From Pantoea latae (GTDB lineage Bacteria; Pseudomonadota; Gammaproteobacteria; Enterobacterales; Enterobacteriaceae), in contig NZ_MWUE01000022.1 of assembly GCF_002077695.1 (NCBI RefSeq), forward strand, positions 186,001 to 250,000: 64,000 nucleotides of DNA. Direction: 5' to 3'. Under the pieces are notes generated by a model. The model had not been told where the DNA came from. It saw nothing but the letters and a program-made list of their open reading frames with translations, and searched no databases. Numbering within the stretch: the first letter of the stretch is position 1; every line of letters starts with the position of its first letter. Made by a program: the position numbers and the translations under genes. Below are positions 16,512 to 27,926 of this stretch, one piece after another.

Positions 16512-17296
16512 ATCAGGGACTGACGCTCAAACACTTTACGGCGGGCTACCCCAAACGCAAGGTGATTGAAGATCTCAGCGTGGCGCAGCTGCCGCGCGGC
16601 AAGATCACCGTGCTGCTGGGGCCGAACGGCTGCGGTAAATCGACGCTGCTGCGCGCGCTGGCCGGGCTGAATAAAGGGCAGGGCGAGCTGTGGCTCAACG
16701 GCGAAGAGCTGATGCAGCAGCCGTTTGCCCGTCGCGCCCAGCGCGTGGTTTATCTGCCGCAGTCGCTGCCGGCGGGGGTGCATCTGCACGTGCTGGAGTC
16801 GATTATTGTGGCGCAGCGCGCCTCCGGCGGTTTGCATAGCGCCGCCAGCGAAGCGGAAGTGATGTATCTGCTGGAGCAGCTCGGCATTTCGCATCTGGCG
16901 ATGCGCTATCTCGATCAGCTTTCGGGCGGTCAGAAGCAGCTGGTCGGCCTGGCGCAGTCGCTGATCCGTCGTCCCGAGCTGCTGCTGCTGGATGAGCCGC
17001 TCAGCGCGCTGGATCTCAACTACCAGTTCCACGTGATGGATCTGGTGCGGCGCGAAACCGCCCAGCGCAATATCGTGACCGTGGTGGTGGTGCACGATAT
17101 TAATATCGCCTTACGCCATGCGCACCATGCGCTGATGCTGAAAGAGGGCGCGCTGATAGCCGATGGCGTGCCGGATCGGGTGATTACGCCAGAGACGCTG
17201 GCGCAGGTTTACGGCGTAAAAGGACGCATCGAACACTGCTCGCAGGGCATGCCGCAGGTGATGATTGACGGGCTGGTCGGCGCGGAACTGGTTTAA
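16508..17296 (+). CDS. Iron-siderophore ABC transporter ATP-binding protein
   Basis: 262-residue ATPase of the FepC/FecE/BtuD class that would power the upstream permease. Walker A GPNGCGKST lies near 38-46, the Q-loop YLPQSL near 83, the ABC signature LSGGQKQLV near 139-147, Walker B LLLLDEPLSALD near 159-170, and the switch histidine VVVHDINIAL near 194. The final 30 residues (CSQGMPQVMIDG) are like FecE/FhuC-type ends. It is translationally coupled to the permease by an ATGA overlap. Structured repeat C1 begins 22 bases after its stop in the same orientation, so it is probably transcribed as this operon's 3' UTR. Confidence 0.94.
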   Translation: MNQGLTLKHFTAGYPKRKVIEDLSVAQLPRGKITVLLGPNGCGKSTLLRALAGLNKGQGELWLNGEELMQQPFARRAQRVVYLPQSLPAGVHLHVLESIIVAQRASGGLHSAASEAEVMYLLEQLGISHLAMRYLDQLSGGQKQLVGLAQSLIRRPELLLLDEPLSALDLNYQFHVMDLVRRETAQRNIVTVVVVHDINIALRHAHHALMLKEGALIADGVPDRVITPETLAQVYGVKGRIEHCSQGMPQVMIDGLVGAELV

Positions 17297-17318
17297 ACCG
17301 CGCGCAGCGGAGTTGAGA

Positions 17319-17507
17319 ACGTGGTTGGCATGGCCCGAAGAGCAAAGCGTCCCGCGACAGGGACAAAAACGCCGGGAGCGTTTTTGCACAACGCAGCGCG
17401 TTAGCCCGTTAACGGGCGCACCTCAGGGATGAGGTGCGTATCTGCGCGGGCCGAGCTGGCAGGGATGCCGTTTTTGCGTCTTTGCGATCGGGCCATGCCA
17501 ACCGCGT
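17319..17507 (+). repeat. Structured repeat, C type, copy C1 (internally expanded)
   Basis: Left arm 17319-17338 and right arm 17488-17507 pair over 20 bases with a single T-G wobble. Conserved interior: GAAGAGCAAAGCGT on the left, CCGAGCTGGCAGGGATGCC and CTTTGCGATC on the right. The apical hairpin of copies C2 and C3 is replaced here by roughly 70 extra bases between CCCGCG and CGCGGG. These carry CAAAAACGC-CGGGA-GCGTTTTTG (17364-17386), the palindrome GCCCGTTAACGGGC (17404-17417) and CGCACCTC-AGGGAT-GAGGTGCG (17417-17438). A third loop AGGGAT sits at 17461-17466. It lies between convergent genes, in the sense orientation of the ABC ATPase. Confidence 0.85.
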
Positions 17508-17543
17508 GTGCGCAATGCCTGTCGGCTGCACACCTTGCCAAAC

Positions 17544-17570
17544 GTTCAGGGCCGCAGCGCGGCCCTGAAC
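17544..17570 (-). terminator. Hairpin after fghA, probable terminator
   Basis: GTTCAGGGCCGC and GCGGCCCTGAAC form a perfect 12-bp stem with a three-base loop, three bases after the fghA stop. The tail GTTTGG is only weakly T-rich. Confidence 0.65.
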
Positions 17571-17573
17571 GAC

Positions 17574-18416
17574 CTACACCAGCAGGTGCTGCGCATGGAA
17601 GCGCAGATGATCCTCAACGAAGGTCGCAATAAAGTAGTAGCTGTGGTCATAGCCCGGCTGCACGCGCAGCGTCAGCGGGAACCCCACCTCTTTCGCCACC
17701 ACATCCAGCCGCTCCGGCTGTAGCTGATCCGCCAGGAACTGATCGCTGTCGCCCTGATCGATTAGCATCGGCAGACGCGACTGCACCTCACGCATCAGCG
17801 CGCAGCTGTCGTAGTCGCGCCAGGCCGCGCGATCCTCGCCCAGATAGGCGCTGAACGCTTTCTGCCCCCAGGGCACCTCGCATGGATTGACGATCGGCGC
17901 AAAGGCCGACGCCGAGGCAAAGCGGTTGCCGAGACGCAGCGCCAGCATCAGCGCGCCGTGACCGCCCATCGAATGCCCCATAATCGACTGCCGATCGCTG
18001 ATATTGAAGTTGCCGGCGATCAGCGCGGGCAGCTCCTGGCTCAGGTAGTCGAACATGCGATAGTGCGCCGACCAGGGTGCCTGAGTGGCGTTGAGATAAA
18101 ACCCCGCGCCCTGGCCCAGATCGTATGCCTCGTCATTGGCGACCGCCTCGCCGCGCGGGCTGGTGTCCGGCATAATCAGCACCAGCCCCAGCTCTGCCGC
18201 GACGCGCTGCGCGCCCGCTTTGGTGCTGAAGTTCTCATCGGTGCAGGTTAGCCCGGCGAGAAACCACACCGCGGGCGGCGGTGTGTCGCCTTGCGGACGG
18301 GGCAAAAAGATGCTGAAGGTCATCGGGCAGTTGAGCACGGCCGACTGATGCCGCCAGCGTTGCTGCCAGCCGCCGAACATCCGGTGTTCTTCCAGCAGTT
18401 CCAGCGTGGATGCCAT
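17574..18416 (-). CDS. yeiG: S-formylglutathione hydrolase (YeiG/FghA)
   Basis: Hydrolyses S-formylglutathione to formate and glutathione, the second step of glutathione-dependent formaldehyde removal. The 280-residue alpha/beta hydrolase (esterase D family) has the nucleophile elbow GHSMGGHG with Ser149, an acid in the DQGDSDQF stretch (about 220-225) and His258 in GYDHSYYF. It matches E. coli YeiG in length and context near folE. GGGAGG lies 4 bases before the ATG. It follows frmA by only 12 bases on the same strand, so the pathway's two enzymes are in one operon here, whereas E. coli keeps yeiG apart from frmA. Confidence 0.96.
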   Translation of the reverse strand: MASTLELLEEHRMFGGWQQRWRHQSAVLNCPMTFSIFLPRPQGDTPPPAVWFLAGLTCTDENFSTKAGAQRVAAELGLVLIMPDTSPRGEAVANDEAYDLGQGAGFYLNATQAPWSAHYRMFDYLSQELPALIAGNFNISDRQSIMGHSMGGHGALMLALRLGNRFASASAFAPIVNPCEVPWGQKAFSAYLGEDRAAWRDYDSCALMREVQSRLPMLIDQGDSDQFLADQLQPERLDVVAKEVGFPLTLRVQPGYDHSYYFIATFVEDHLRFHAQHLLV

Positions 18417-18428
18417 AACGCCTCCCGA

Positions 18429-20554
<2,126 letters not shown>

Positions 20555-20659
20555 ATATTCTCTTCTCGTAAACAACTTGATATGAATTATTCAGTTTTCG
20601 TGAGTTTAATAAGCTGGCATGTTATAAGCAAGTGATAATAAAACCGCAGGGGTAGGGAC

Positions 20660-21787
20660 ATGGCTTTTCGCGTGGCGCTTAGCGCCTTTCTGGCGCTGGT
20701 GGTGGTGATGGGGATTGGGCGTTTCGCCTTTACGCCGCAAGTGCCGCTGATGATACATGACGGCCAGCTGAGGCTGACCAGCGCCAGCCTGGTGGCGGCG
20801 CTCAACTATCTTGGCTACCTGTGCGGCTCTTTTGACGCAATGCGCGCGCGGCGTCGCGTCGAGCTGCGTTTACAGCTGGGCGTCTGGGGCGCGGTGATCC
20901 TGACGCTGCTTTCCGCCTGCGTCAGCGGCCCCTGGCTGCACGGCGCGGTGCGCTTTCTTATCGGCTGGGCGAGCGGCGTGGCGCTGGTGCTGATCGCCGC
21001 CTGGAGCAGTGAGCAGCTGCATCATTATGGGCGTCCCGGCCTGTCGGCGGCGGTGTTCGCCGGGCCGGGCGCAGGCATTTTCATCAGCGGCCTGCTGGCG
21101 GTGCAGCTGCACGCGTCGCAGACCTCCGCCGCGCTGGCGTGGGGCGCCTACGGCCTGCTGGCGCTGCTGATCATCGCCGCTATTGCGCGCTACCTGCCGC
21201 GCCGCGTCGGCGATCTGCATCGTCCCGATCAGACGCCGCAGCCGCTGGTGCTGACCGCCAACCTGCGGCGGCTGGTGCTGAGCTACAGCCTGGCGGGCTT
21301 CGGCTATATTCTGCCCGCCACCTTTCTGTCGCAGATGGCGGCAGCGCGCTTTCCCGATGGCGCGTTCGCCCAGTTCGTCTGGCCGATTTTCGGCGGCGCG
21401 GCGATGGTCGGCATCGCGCTGGGGATCGCGACCCGCGGCCTCGCCAGCAACAACCAGCGGCTGGCGCTGGTGCTCTGGGCGCAGGCGCTGGGCGTGGCGG
21501 CGGCGGCGTGGCTGCCGGGCTTTAGCGGCCTGCTGATCGGCGCGCTGCTGGTGGGCGGCGGCTTTCTGCTCGTGGTGCAGCTAGCGCTGGCCTACGCGCG
21601 CGAACTGGCGCCGCAGCATACGCGCTATATGGCGGGGCTGCTGACCACCGGCTACGCCGTCGGGCAGCTGGTAGGGCCGGTATTGTCGTCGCTCTCCACC
21701 GGGCTGCTGCATCGGCTGGAGCCGGCGCTGGGGATCGCCGGTCTGGGGCTGGCAGCTGGCGGAGTGCTGGTCTGGCGACGCGCGTGA
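20660..21787 (+). CDS. YbfB/YjiJ-family MFS transporter
   Basis: 375-residue major facilitator with about twelve hydrophobic segments. The N-terminus GIGRFAFTPQVPLMIHDGQL followed by AALNYLGYLCGS is characteristic of the YbfB/YjiJ family of uncharacterised exporters. Internal repeats typical of MFS are visible (RFLIGWASGVALVLI; GFGYILPATFLSQMA). It is divergent from a LysR regulator, the common arrangement for an effector-induced efflux gene. AGGGAC stands before the ATG. Substrate is unknown. Confidence 0.9.
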   Translation: MAFRVALSAFLALVVVMGIGRFAFTPQVPLMIHDGQLRLTSASLVAALNYLGYLCGSFDAMRARRRVELRLQLGVWGAVILTLLSACVSGPWLHGAVRFLIGWASGVALVLIAAWSSEQLHHYGRPGLSAAVFAGPGAGIFISGLLAVQLHASQTSAALAWGAYGLLALLIIAAIARYLPRRVGDLHRPDQTPQPLVLTANLRRLVLSYSLAGFGYILPATFLSQMAAARFPDGAFAQFVWPIFGGAAMVGIALGIATRGLASNNQRLALVLWAQALGVAAAAWLPGFSGLLIGALLVGGGFLLVVQLALAYARELAPQHTRYMAGLLTTGYAVGQLVGPVLSSLSTGLLHRLEPALGIAGLGLAAGGVLVWRRA

Positions 21788-21912
21788 TGAAAAGCTTTCA
21801 TCGCCGATTGGATTGATTACTGGATTACCCCAACGGAAAGCTTCACAATACGCGCTCAGAATTGAACCCGTCGGTCTCTCCGGCGGGCGTTACACCTGCG
21901 GAGATGAGTACG

Positions 21913-22578
21913 ATGAGCACCCTGAGTCAGGAAGCGATCCTGGTCCACGAAGCGCTGCTGGCGCGAGGCCTGGAGACGCCGTTACGCGCGCCAACGCGTG
22001 AAATGGATGATGAAACCCGTAAGCGCCTGATCGCCGGCCACATGACCGAAGTCATGCAGCTGTTGAATCTGGATCTTGAGGATGACAGCCTGATGGAGAC
22101 GCCGCATCGCATCGCCAAAATGTATGTGGACGAGGTCTTCTCCGGTCTGGACTACGCCAATTTCCCGAAAATCACCGTCATCGAAAACAAGATGAAAGTG
22201 GACGAGATGGTGACGGTGCGCGATATCACGCTGACCAGCACCTGCGAGCACCACTTTGTGATTATCGACGGCAAAGCCACCGTGGCCTATATTCCGAAAG
22301 AGAAGGTGATCGGCCTGTCGAAGATCAACCGTATCGTGCAGTTCTTCGCCCAGCGTCCGCAGGTGCAGGAGCGGCTGACCCAGCAGGTGCTGGTGGCGCT
22401 GCAAACCCTGCTCGGCACCAACAACGTCGCGGTGTCTATCGACGCGGTGCACTACTGCGTGAAGGCGCGCGGCGTGAAAGACGCTACCAGCGCCACCACC
22501 ACGACCTCGCTGGGTGGCCTGTTTAAGTCGAGCCAGAACACCCGTCAGGAGTTCCTGCGCGCGGTGCGCCATATCTAA
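21913..22578 (+). CDS. folE: GTP cyclohydrolase I FolE
   Basis: Converts GTP to 7,8-dihydroneopterin triphosphate, the first step of folate synthesis (and of queuosine precursor supply). The zinc ligands Cys111, His113/His114 (STCEHHF) and Cys182 (HYCVKARG) are all present. I chose the ATG at 21913 ([10 protein letters not shown], 221 residues) because GGAG lies 9 bases upstream and E. coli FolE (222 residues) starts at the matching site; upstream in-frame ATGs lack spacing for a ribosome site. Divergence from E. coli is confined to the first 50 residues. Confidence 0.97.
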   Translation: MSTLSQEAILVHEALLARGLETPLRAPTREMDDETRKRLIAGHMTEVMQLLNLDLEDDSLMETPHRIAKMYVDEVFSGLDYANFPKITVIENKMKVDEMVTVRDITLTSTCEHHFVIIDGKATVAYIPKEKVIGLSKINRIVQFFAQRPQVQERLTQQVLVALQTLLGTNNVAVSIDAVHYCVKARGVKDATSATTTTSLGGLFKSSQNTRQEFLRAVRHI

Positions 22579-22608
22579 TATTACTATTATGTGCCGATGA
22601 GGGTGAGC

Positions 22609-22634
22609 CGCCTGCGTCTGCTGTCAGGCGGCGG
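22609..22634 (+). other. Intercistronic hairpin folE-yeiB
   Basis: GCCGCCTG and CAGGCGGC pair around a ten-base loop in the 80-base gap between folE and yeiB. No T-run follows, so it is more likely an RNA stability element than a terminator. Confidence 0.5.
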
Positions 22635-22658
22635 TGATCCACGCTAACAGGGACCGAT

Positions 22659-23819
22659 ATGCAACGTTATCATGCGCTGGATTTTATTCGCGGCTGCGCC
22701 ATCCTCGGCATTTTGTTGCTCAATATCGTCGGTTTCGCCTTACCTTCCGCCGCCTATCTTAATCCCGCCTGGCATGGCGAACCTGCAGCCCGTGACGTCT
22801 GGAGCTGGGCGGTACTCGATGTGCTGGCGCAGCTGAAGTTTCTGACGCTGTTTGCCCTGCTGTTCGGCGCCGGTCTGCAGCTGCAGCTGCCGCGCGGCAG
22901 TCGCTGGCTCTCGTCGCGGCTGACGCTGCTGGCGCTGATCGGCCTGTTTCACGCCGTGGCGATGTGGGAAGGGGATATCCTGCTGGATTACGCCATCGTC
23001 GGCCTGATTGTCTGGCGCATGCTGCGCGACGCGCCCTCGACGCGCGGCCTGTTCAAAACCGGCGCGCTGCTCTACCTGATGGGCAGCGGCGTGCTGCTGA
23101 TTTTCGGTTCGATCTCCGATCCGGAGCCGACCCGCTCATGGCTGCCGGGCGCGGCCGACCTCGAATATGAGCGCTTCTGGAAGCTGGCCGGCGGCTGGGA
23201 GGCGGTACAGAACCGGCTCGACCACCTCGCGTCCAGCCTGATGGCGCTGGCGTCGCAGTACGGCTGGCAGCTGGCCGGGCTGATGATGATGGGCGCGGCG
23301 CTACTGCGCTGCGGCTGGCTAACCGGCGGCTTTAGCCAACAGCACTATCGCCGCTGCGCCGCGCTGCTGCTGCTGGCGGGCTATGCCCTCGCGCTTTTCG
23401 GGGTAGCGACGCAGTGGATGCTGCACTGGTCGTTTCGCTGGAGCGCTTTCTACCTGCAGGTGCCGCGCGATCTCGCCAGCCCGCTTATCAGCCTCGGCTA
23501 TGCCGCGCTGATTCTGGCATACTGGCCGCAGCTCGCCCGCTGGCGCGCCAGCCGGGCGATTCAGTGCGTCGGCCGCATGGCGCTGAGCAACTACCTGCTA
23601 CAGACGCTGATCTGCACCACGCTGTTCTACCGCTTCGACCTCTTTATGCGCTTCGATCGCCTGCAGCTGCTGGCATTCGTGCCCGCTGTCTGGCTGGTCA
23701 ATATTCTCTTCTCCGTAATCTGGCTGCGCTTTTTTCCGCAGGGTCCGCTGGAGTGGCTGTGGCGCCGCCTGACGCGCCTGGCGGCGGGCCGTCCGCCGCA
23801 GTCGCCTCTCTCCAGATAA
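22659..23819 (+). CDS. yeiB: DUF418 membrane protein YeiB
   Basis: 386-residue inner-membrane protein with about ten hydrophobic segments. It has the DUF418 pattern: N-terminal RYHALDFIRGCAILGILLLN and a C-terminal domain with GRMALSNYLLQTL and GPLEWLWR. Family function is unknown; acyltransferase-like membrane topology has been suggested for related proteins. AGGGACCGAT precedes the ATG. Gene order folE-yeiB-galS is the same as in E. coli. Confidence 0.92.
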   Translation: MQRYHALDFIRGCAILGILLLNIVGFALPSAAYLNPAWHGEPAARDVWSWAVLDVLAQLKFLTLFALLFGAGLQLQLPRGSRWLSSRLTLLALIGLFHAVAMWEGDILLDYAIVGLIVWRMLRDAPSTRGLFKTGALLYLMGSGVLLIFGSISDPEPTRSWLPGAADLEYERFWKLAGGWEAVQNRLDHLASSLMALASQYGWQLAGLMMMGAALLRCGWLTGGFSQQHYRRCAALLLLAGYALALFGVATQWMLHWSFRWSAFYLQVPRDLASPLISLGYAALILAYWPQLARWRASRAIQCVGRMALSNYLLQTLICTTLFYRFDLFMRFDRLQLLAFVPAVWLVNILFSVIWLRFFPQGPLEWLWRRLTRLAAGRPPQSPLSR

Positions 23820-23849
23820 TGACGCTCATCACAAAGGTTGCATAATTGT

Positions 23850-23865
23850 ATGTAACCGTTTTCAT
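23850..23865. promoter_or_regulatory. GalR/GalS operator of galS
   Basis: ATGTAACCGTTTTCAT fits the GalR/GalS operator pattern (GTAANCGNTTNC core). It is nearly identical to the operator before mglB, suggesting autoregulation of galS. Confidence 0.85.
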
Positions 23866-23868
23866 CAG

Positions 23869-23884
23869 TGTGACGTATTTCACG
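23869..23884. promoter_or_regulatory. CRP site of galS
   Basis: TGTGA-CGTATT-TCACG matches the CRP consensus at nine of ten positions and lies 84 bases before the galS start. Confidence 0.85.
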
Positions 23885-23966
23885 CTGCCGTCCTGCCGCG
23901 CCTGACAGAATAGCGCCGGGTTTACTTCCTGGCGTGATGCCTTTTTTTCCTCTGTGGAACAGCTGC

Positions 23967-25007
23967 ATGATAACGATTCGTGATGTTGCCCGTCTGGCCG
24001 GCGTGTCGGTGGCGACCGTCTCACGCGTGCTGAATAACAGCAGCGCCGTTACCGCCGACACGCGCGATGCGGTGCTGCAGGCCGTGGAGTCGCTCGGCTA
24101 CCGGCCTAACGCCAACGCGCAGGCGCTGGCGACGCAGGTGAGCGATACCATCGGCGTGGTGGTGATGGACGTCTCCGATCCCTTTTTTGGCGCACTGGTA
24201 AAAGCGGTGGATACCGTGGCGCAGCGCCTGCACAAACATGTGTTGATCAGCAACTCCTGGCATCAGGAAGACAAAGAGCGCCATGCAATTGAGGTGCTGA
24301 TCCGTCAGCGCTGCAATGCGCTGGTGGTGCACGCGAAAACGCTTTCAGACCGTGAGCTGGCGGATTTTATGCAGCAGGTGCCGGGCATGGTGGTGGTCAA
24401 CCGCATCGTGCCGGGCTTCGCCCATCGCTGCGTGAGCCTCGACAACGTGGCGGGCTCGCTGATGGCGACGCGCATGCTGCTGCAGCAGGGCCACAGCCGC
24501 ATCGGCTATCTCTGCTCCAGCCATCCGATCGAAGATGTGCAGCAGCGGCGCGACGGCTGGCAGCAGGCGCTGGCGGAGCAGGGCATTCGGCCGCAGGAGA
24601 GCTGGATCGCCAGCGCCGAACCCGATATGCAGGGCGGCGAAGCGGCGATGGTTGAGCTGCTGGGACGTAACGTGCACCTCAGCGCTATTTTCGCCTATAA
24701 CGACGGCATGGCGGCCGGTGCGCTTACCGCGCTGAAAGATAACGGCATTCAGGTGCCGCAGCATTTCTCTGTTATCGGCTTCGACGATATTCCCATGTCG
24801 CGCTACACCGATCCTCAATTAACAACGGTGCGCTATCCCATTGTTTCCATGGCGAAACTGGCGACAGAGCTGGCGCTGAGCGGCGCGGCGGGCCAGCTGG
24901 ACGCCAGCGCCCAGCACGTCTTTATGCCGACCCTGGTGCGGCGTCATTCCGTGGCGCAGCGACAAAATGTGGAGTCGGTCACTAATTCAGGCGATGGCGC
25001 CATGTAA
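23967..25007 (+). CDS. galS: LacI-family regulator GalS (galactose isorepressor)
   Basis: Represses the mgl operon and itself until D-galactose binds. The 346-residue protein begins [21 protein letters not shown], a LacI-type helix-turn-helix, followed by the hinge [12 protein letters not shown] and a sugar-binding core. I start at 23967 to match E. coli GalS; an 11-codon upstream extension is unsupported. Identity with E. coli is strong in the C-terminal half ([22 protein letters not shown]). It directly precedes mglBAC. The mgl operator overlaps its stop codon. Confidence 0.97.
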   Translation: MITIRDVARLAGVSVATVSRVLNNSSAVTADTRDAVLQAVESLGYRPNANAQALATQVSDTIGVVVMDVSDPFFGALVKAVDTVAQRLHKHVLISNSWHQEDKERHAIEVLIRQRCNALVVHAKTLSDRELADFMQQVPGMVVVNRIVPGFAHRCVSLDNVAGSLMATRMLLQQGHSRIGYLCSSHPIEDVQQRRDGWQQALAEQGIRPQESWIASAEPDMQGGEAAMVELLGRNVHLSAIFAYNDGMAAGALTALKDNGIQVPQHFSVIGFDDIPMSRYTDPQLTTVRYPIVSMAKLATELALSGAAGQLDASAQHVFMPTLVRRHSVAQRQNVESVTNSGDGAM

Positions 25008-25017
25008 CCGTTTTCAA
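25002..25017. promoter_or_regulatory. GalS/GalR operator of mglBAC
   Basis: ATGTAACCGTTTTCAA, identical to the galS operator in 15 of 16 positions. Its ATG-TAA portion is the last codon plus stop of galS. Confidence 0.87.
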
Positions 25018-25019
25018 TC

Positions 25020-25062
25020 TGTGATTGTATTCACAGTTAATTAACATGCCGCTCTCTATGAT
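25020..25062 (+). promoter_or_regulatory. mglB promoter: CRP box and -10
   Basis: TGTGA-TTGTAT-TCACA (25020-25035) is a perfect CRP consensus. A -10 element TATGAT lies at 25057-25062, which puts the start near 25069 and the CRP centre near -41.5, a class II arrangement. The rest of 25063-25321 is an untranslated leader of about 250 bases in which I see no gene. Confidence 0.85.
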
Positions 25063-25321
25063 GGCAGCGTCTTACCGGACTGAAACATTATGTAACGCCG
25101 CTATCACCGCAGCAGGCGCTGTTTCAGCAAGCCGTTGAAAAGCTTTATCACATCTTCAGGATGCGTTGTCGCACATGGAAGTCAGGTTTCTGGACGGCGG
25201 TTCAGCGGCGTAGCGTGATAGCACTCGCCCTGTGTTGACTCGCCGAATCATATTTTACCGAAAGCTCCTGCGCGCCTGACGCGTCTGAGCCAGTACTACC
25301 CTGCAAAAAACCGGAGATACC

Positions 25322-26317
25322 ATGAATAAGAAGGTTTTCACGCTCACAGCTTTGGTTGCCAGCATGATGTTCGGCGCAACGGCACACGCAGCGGACACGC
25401 GTATCGGCGTGACCATCTATAAGTATGACGACAACTTTATGTCGATGGTGCGCAAAGACATCGAGAAAGAGGCGAAAAACCTCGGCGGCGTGCAGCTGCT
25501 GATGAATGACTCGCAGAACGACCAGTCCAAACAGAACGACCAGATCGACGTGCTGATGGCCAAAGGCGTGAAGGCGCTGGCGATCAACCTGGTGGATCCG
25601 GCGGCCGCGGCCGTGGTGATCGACAAAGCGCGCGGCAATGACGTGCCGGTGGTGTTCTTCAACAAAGAGCCAAACGCGAAAGTGCTGGCCAGCTACGACA
25701 AAGCCTACTATGTCGGCACCGACTCCAAAGAGTCCGGCATTATTCAGGGCAAACTGATTGAGAAGCACTGGAAAGCCTCGCCGAACTGGGACCTGAACAA
25801 AGATGGTCAGATCCAGTTCGTGCTGCTGAAAGGCGAGCCGGGCCACCCGGACGCCGAAGCGCGTACCAAATACGTCATCGATACCCTGAACCAGGACGGC
25901 ATTAAAACGCAGCAGCTGGCGATGGATACCGCGATGTGGGATACCGCGCAGGCCAAAGACAAGATGGACGCGTGGCTCTCCGGCCCGAACGCCAACAAAA
26001 TCGAAGTGGTGATCGCCAACAACGACGCCATGGCGATGGGCGCGGTTGAAGCGCTGAAGGCGCACAACAAGACCTCGATTCCGGTGTTCGGCGTCGATGC
26101 GCTGCCGGAAGCGCTGGCGCTGGTGAAGTCGGGCGCGCTGGCGGGCACCGTGCTGAACGATGCGGAGAACCAGGCGAAGGCGACGCTGGATATGGCGAAA
26201 AACCTGGCGGACGGCAAAGCCGCGACCGAAGGCACCAGCTATAAGATCACCGATAAAATCGTCCGCGTGCCTTACGTGCCGGTTGATAAAGAGAACCTGT
26301 CTCAGTTCCAGAAGTAA
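25322..26317 (+). CDS. mglB: D-galactose/D-glucose-binding periplasmic protein MglB
   Basis: Periplasmic binding protein for galactose and glucose. It feeds MglAC and acts as ligand for the chemoreceptor Trg. The 331-residue precursor has a signal peptide with cleavage after AHA (residue 23) and mature start [10 protein letters not shown]. The calcium-binding loop DLNKDGQIQ (about 157-165) is present, as are the sugar-contact stretches NNDAMAMG and [13 protein letters not shown] lies 6 bases before the ATG. It is first in mglBAC. Confidence 0.98.
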   Translation: MNKKVFTLTALVASMMFGATAHAADTRIGVTIYKYDDNFMSMVRKDIEKEAKNLGGVQLLMNDSQNDQSKQNDQIDVLMAKGVKALAINLVDPAAAAVVIDKARGNDVPVVFFNKEPNAKVLASYDKAYYVGTDSKESGIIQGKLIEKHWKASPNWDLNKDGQIQFVLLKGEPGHPDAEARTKYVIDTLNQDGIKTQQLAMDTAMWDTAQAKDKMDAWLSGPNANKIEVVIANNDAMAMGAVEALKAHNKTSIPVFGVDALPEALALVKSGALAGTVLNDAENQAKATLDMAKNLADGKAATEGTSYKITDKIVRVPYVPVDKENLSQFQK

Positions 26318-26386
26318 TCCTGTCCGGGCGCGGCTGAGCCGCGCCCTGTTTTCACGTGACCAACGCTTTTTTTAGCCAGGTAAATT

Positions 26387-27907
26387 ATGGCCAGTGATAA
26401 TCCGACCGCGCAGCGTGAATATCTGCTGGAAATGACGAACGTCTCTAAATCATTTCCAGGGGTTAAAGCCTTAGATAATGTGAATTTAAAAGTGCGGCCT
26501 CACTCCGTTCATGCATTGATGGGTGAAAACGGCGCCGGTAAATCGACATTATTGAAATGCCTGTTTGGTATTTATAAAAAAGATACGGGGAGCATCCTGT
26601 TTCAGGGTGAGGAAATCGATTTTAAAAGTTCGAAAGAGGCGCTGGAAAACGGCGTGTCGATGGTGCATCAGGAGCTGAACCTGGTGTTGCAGCGCACCGT
26701 TATGGACAATATGTGGCTGGGCCGCTACCCGCGCAAAGGCCCGTTTGTCGATCAGGACAAAATGTATCGCGATACCAAAGCGATATTCGATGAGCTGGAT
26801 ATCGATATCGATCCGCGCGACAAAGTGGCGACGCTTTCGGTTTCGCAGATGCAGATGATCGAGATCGCCAAGGCGTTCTCCTACGACGCCAAAATCGTGA
26901 TTATGGACGAGCCGACCTCGTCGCTGACCGAAAAAGAGGTGAACCATCTGTTCACCATTATTCGCAAGCTGAAAGATCGCGGCTGCGGCATTGTTTATAT
27001 CTCGCACAAGATGGAAGAGATTTTCCAGCTGTGCGATGAGATTACCATTCTGCGCGACGGACAGTGGATCGCCACTCAGCCGCTGGAAGGGCTGGATATG
27101 GATAAGATCATCGCCATGATGGTCGGCCGCTCCCTGAACCAGCGCTTTCCCGACAAAACCAATGTGCCGGGCGAAACCATTCTTGAGGTGCGCAACTTAA
27201 CCTCGCTGCGTCAGCCGTCAATTCGCGACGTTTCGTTCGATCTGCGTAAAGGGGAGATTCTGGGCATTGCCGGGCTGGTGGGCGCTAAGCGTACCGATAT
27301 CGTTGAAACCCTGTTCGGGATCCGCGAGAAGGTGAGCGGCACCATTAAGCTGCACGGTAAGGCGATCAATAACCACAGCGCCAACGAAGCGATTAACCAC
27401 GGTTTCGCGCTGGTAACCGAAGAGCGCCGCTCCACCGGGATTTACGCGTTCCTGGATATCGGGTTTAACTCGTTAATCTCCAATATCAAGAAGTACAAAA
27501 ACAATATTGGCCTGCTCGATAATAAGCGGATGAAAAGCGACACCCAGTGGGTGATCGACGCCATGCGCGTGAAAACGCCGGGCCACCATACGCAAATTGG
27601 ATCGCTTTCGGGCGGCAACCAGCAAAAGGTGATTATCGGCCGCTGGTTACTGACTCAGCCTGAAATACTGATGCTGGACGAACCGACGCGCGGCATTGAC
27701 GTCGGGGCGAAATTCGAAATTTACCAGCTGATTTCCGAGCTGGCGAAGAAAGAGAAGGGCATCATTATTATCTCCTCCGAGATGCCGGAGCTGTTGGGCA
27801 TTACCGATCGTATTCTGGTAATGAGCAACGGCCAGGTAGCGGGCATTGTAGATACCAAGACAACCACGCAGAACGAAATATTGCGTTTAGCGTCATTACA
27901 CCTTTAA
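26387..27907 (+). CDS. mglA: Galactose/methyl galactoside ABC ATPase MglA
   Basis: 506-residue duplicated ATPase driving galactose and methyl-galactoside uptake. The first half has Walker [10 protein letters not shown] (47-55), signature [14 protein letters not shown] and Walker [12 protein letters not shown]. The second half has a degenerate Walker A (GLVGAKRTD, without the lysine-serine pair), an intact signature LSGGNQQKV and Walker [12 protein letters not shown], as usual for sugar ABC ATPases. The first 60 codons are more A/T-rich than the rest, which may reflect initiation needs. It lies 69 bases after mglB and 19 before mglC. Confidence 0.98.
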   Translation: MASDNPTAQREYLLEMTNVSKSFPGVKALDNVNLKVRPHSVHALMGENGAGKSTLLKCLFGIYKKDTGSILFQGEEIDFKSSKEALENGVSMVHQELNLVLQRTVMDNMWLGRYPRKGPFVDQDKMYRDTKAIFDELDIDIDPRDKVATLSVSQMQMIEIAKAFSYDAKIVIMDEPTSSLTEKEVNHLFTIIRKLKDRGCGIVYISHKMEEIFQLCDEITILRDGQWIATQPLEGLDMDKIIAMMVGRSLNQRFPDKTNVPGETILEVRNLTSLRQPSIRDVSFDLRKGEILGIAGLVGAKRTDIVETLFGIREKVSGTIKLHGKAINNHSANEAINHGFALVTEERRSTGIYAFLDIGFNSLISNIKKYKNNIGLLDNKRMKSDTQWVIDAMRVKTPGHHTQIGSLSGGNQQKVIIGRWLLTQPEILMLDEPTRGIDVGAKFEIYQLISELAKKEKGIIIISSEMPELLGITDRILVMSNGQVAGIVDTKTTTQNEILRLASLHL

Positions 27908-27926
27908 TGAAGCAAGGGCTGTTAAC

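Noticed and set aside
27270-27300. Apparent loss of the second Walker A in MglA as a defect
   Set aside because: A degenerate second P-loop is normal in duplicated sugar ABC ATPases.
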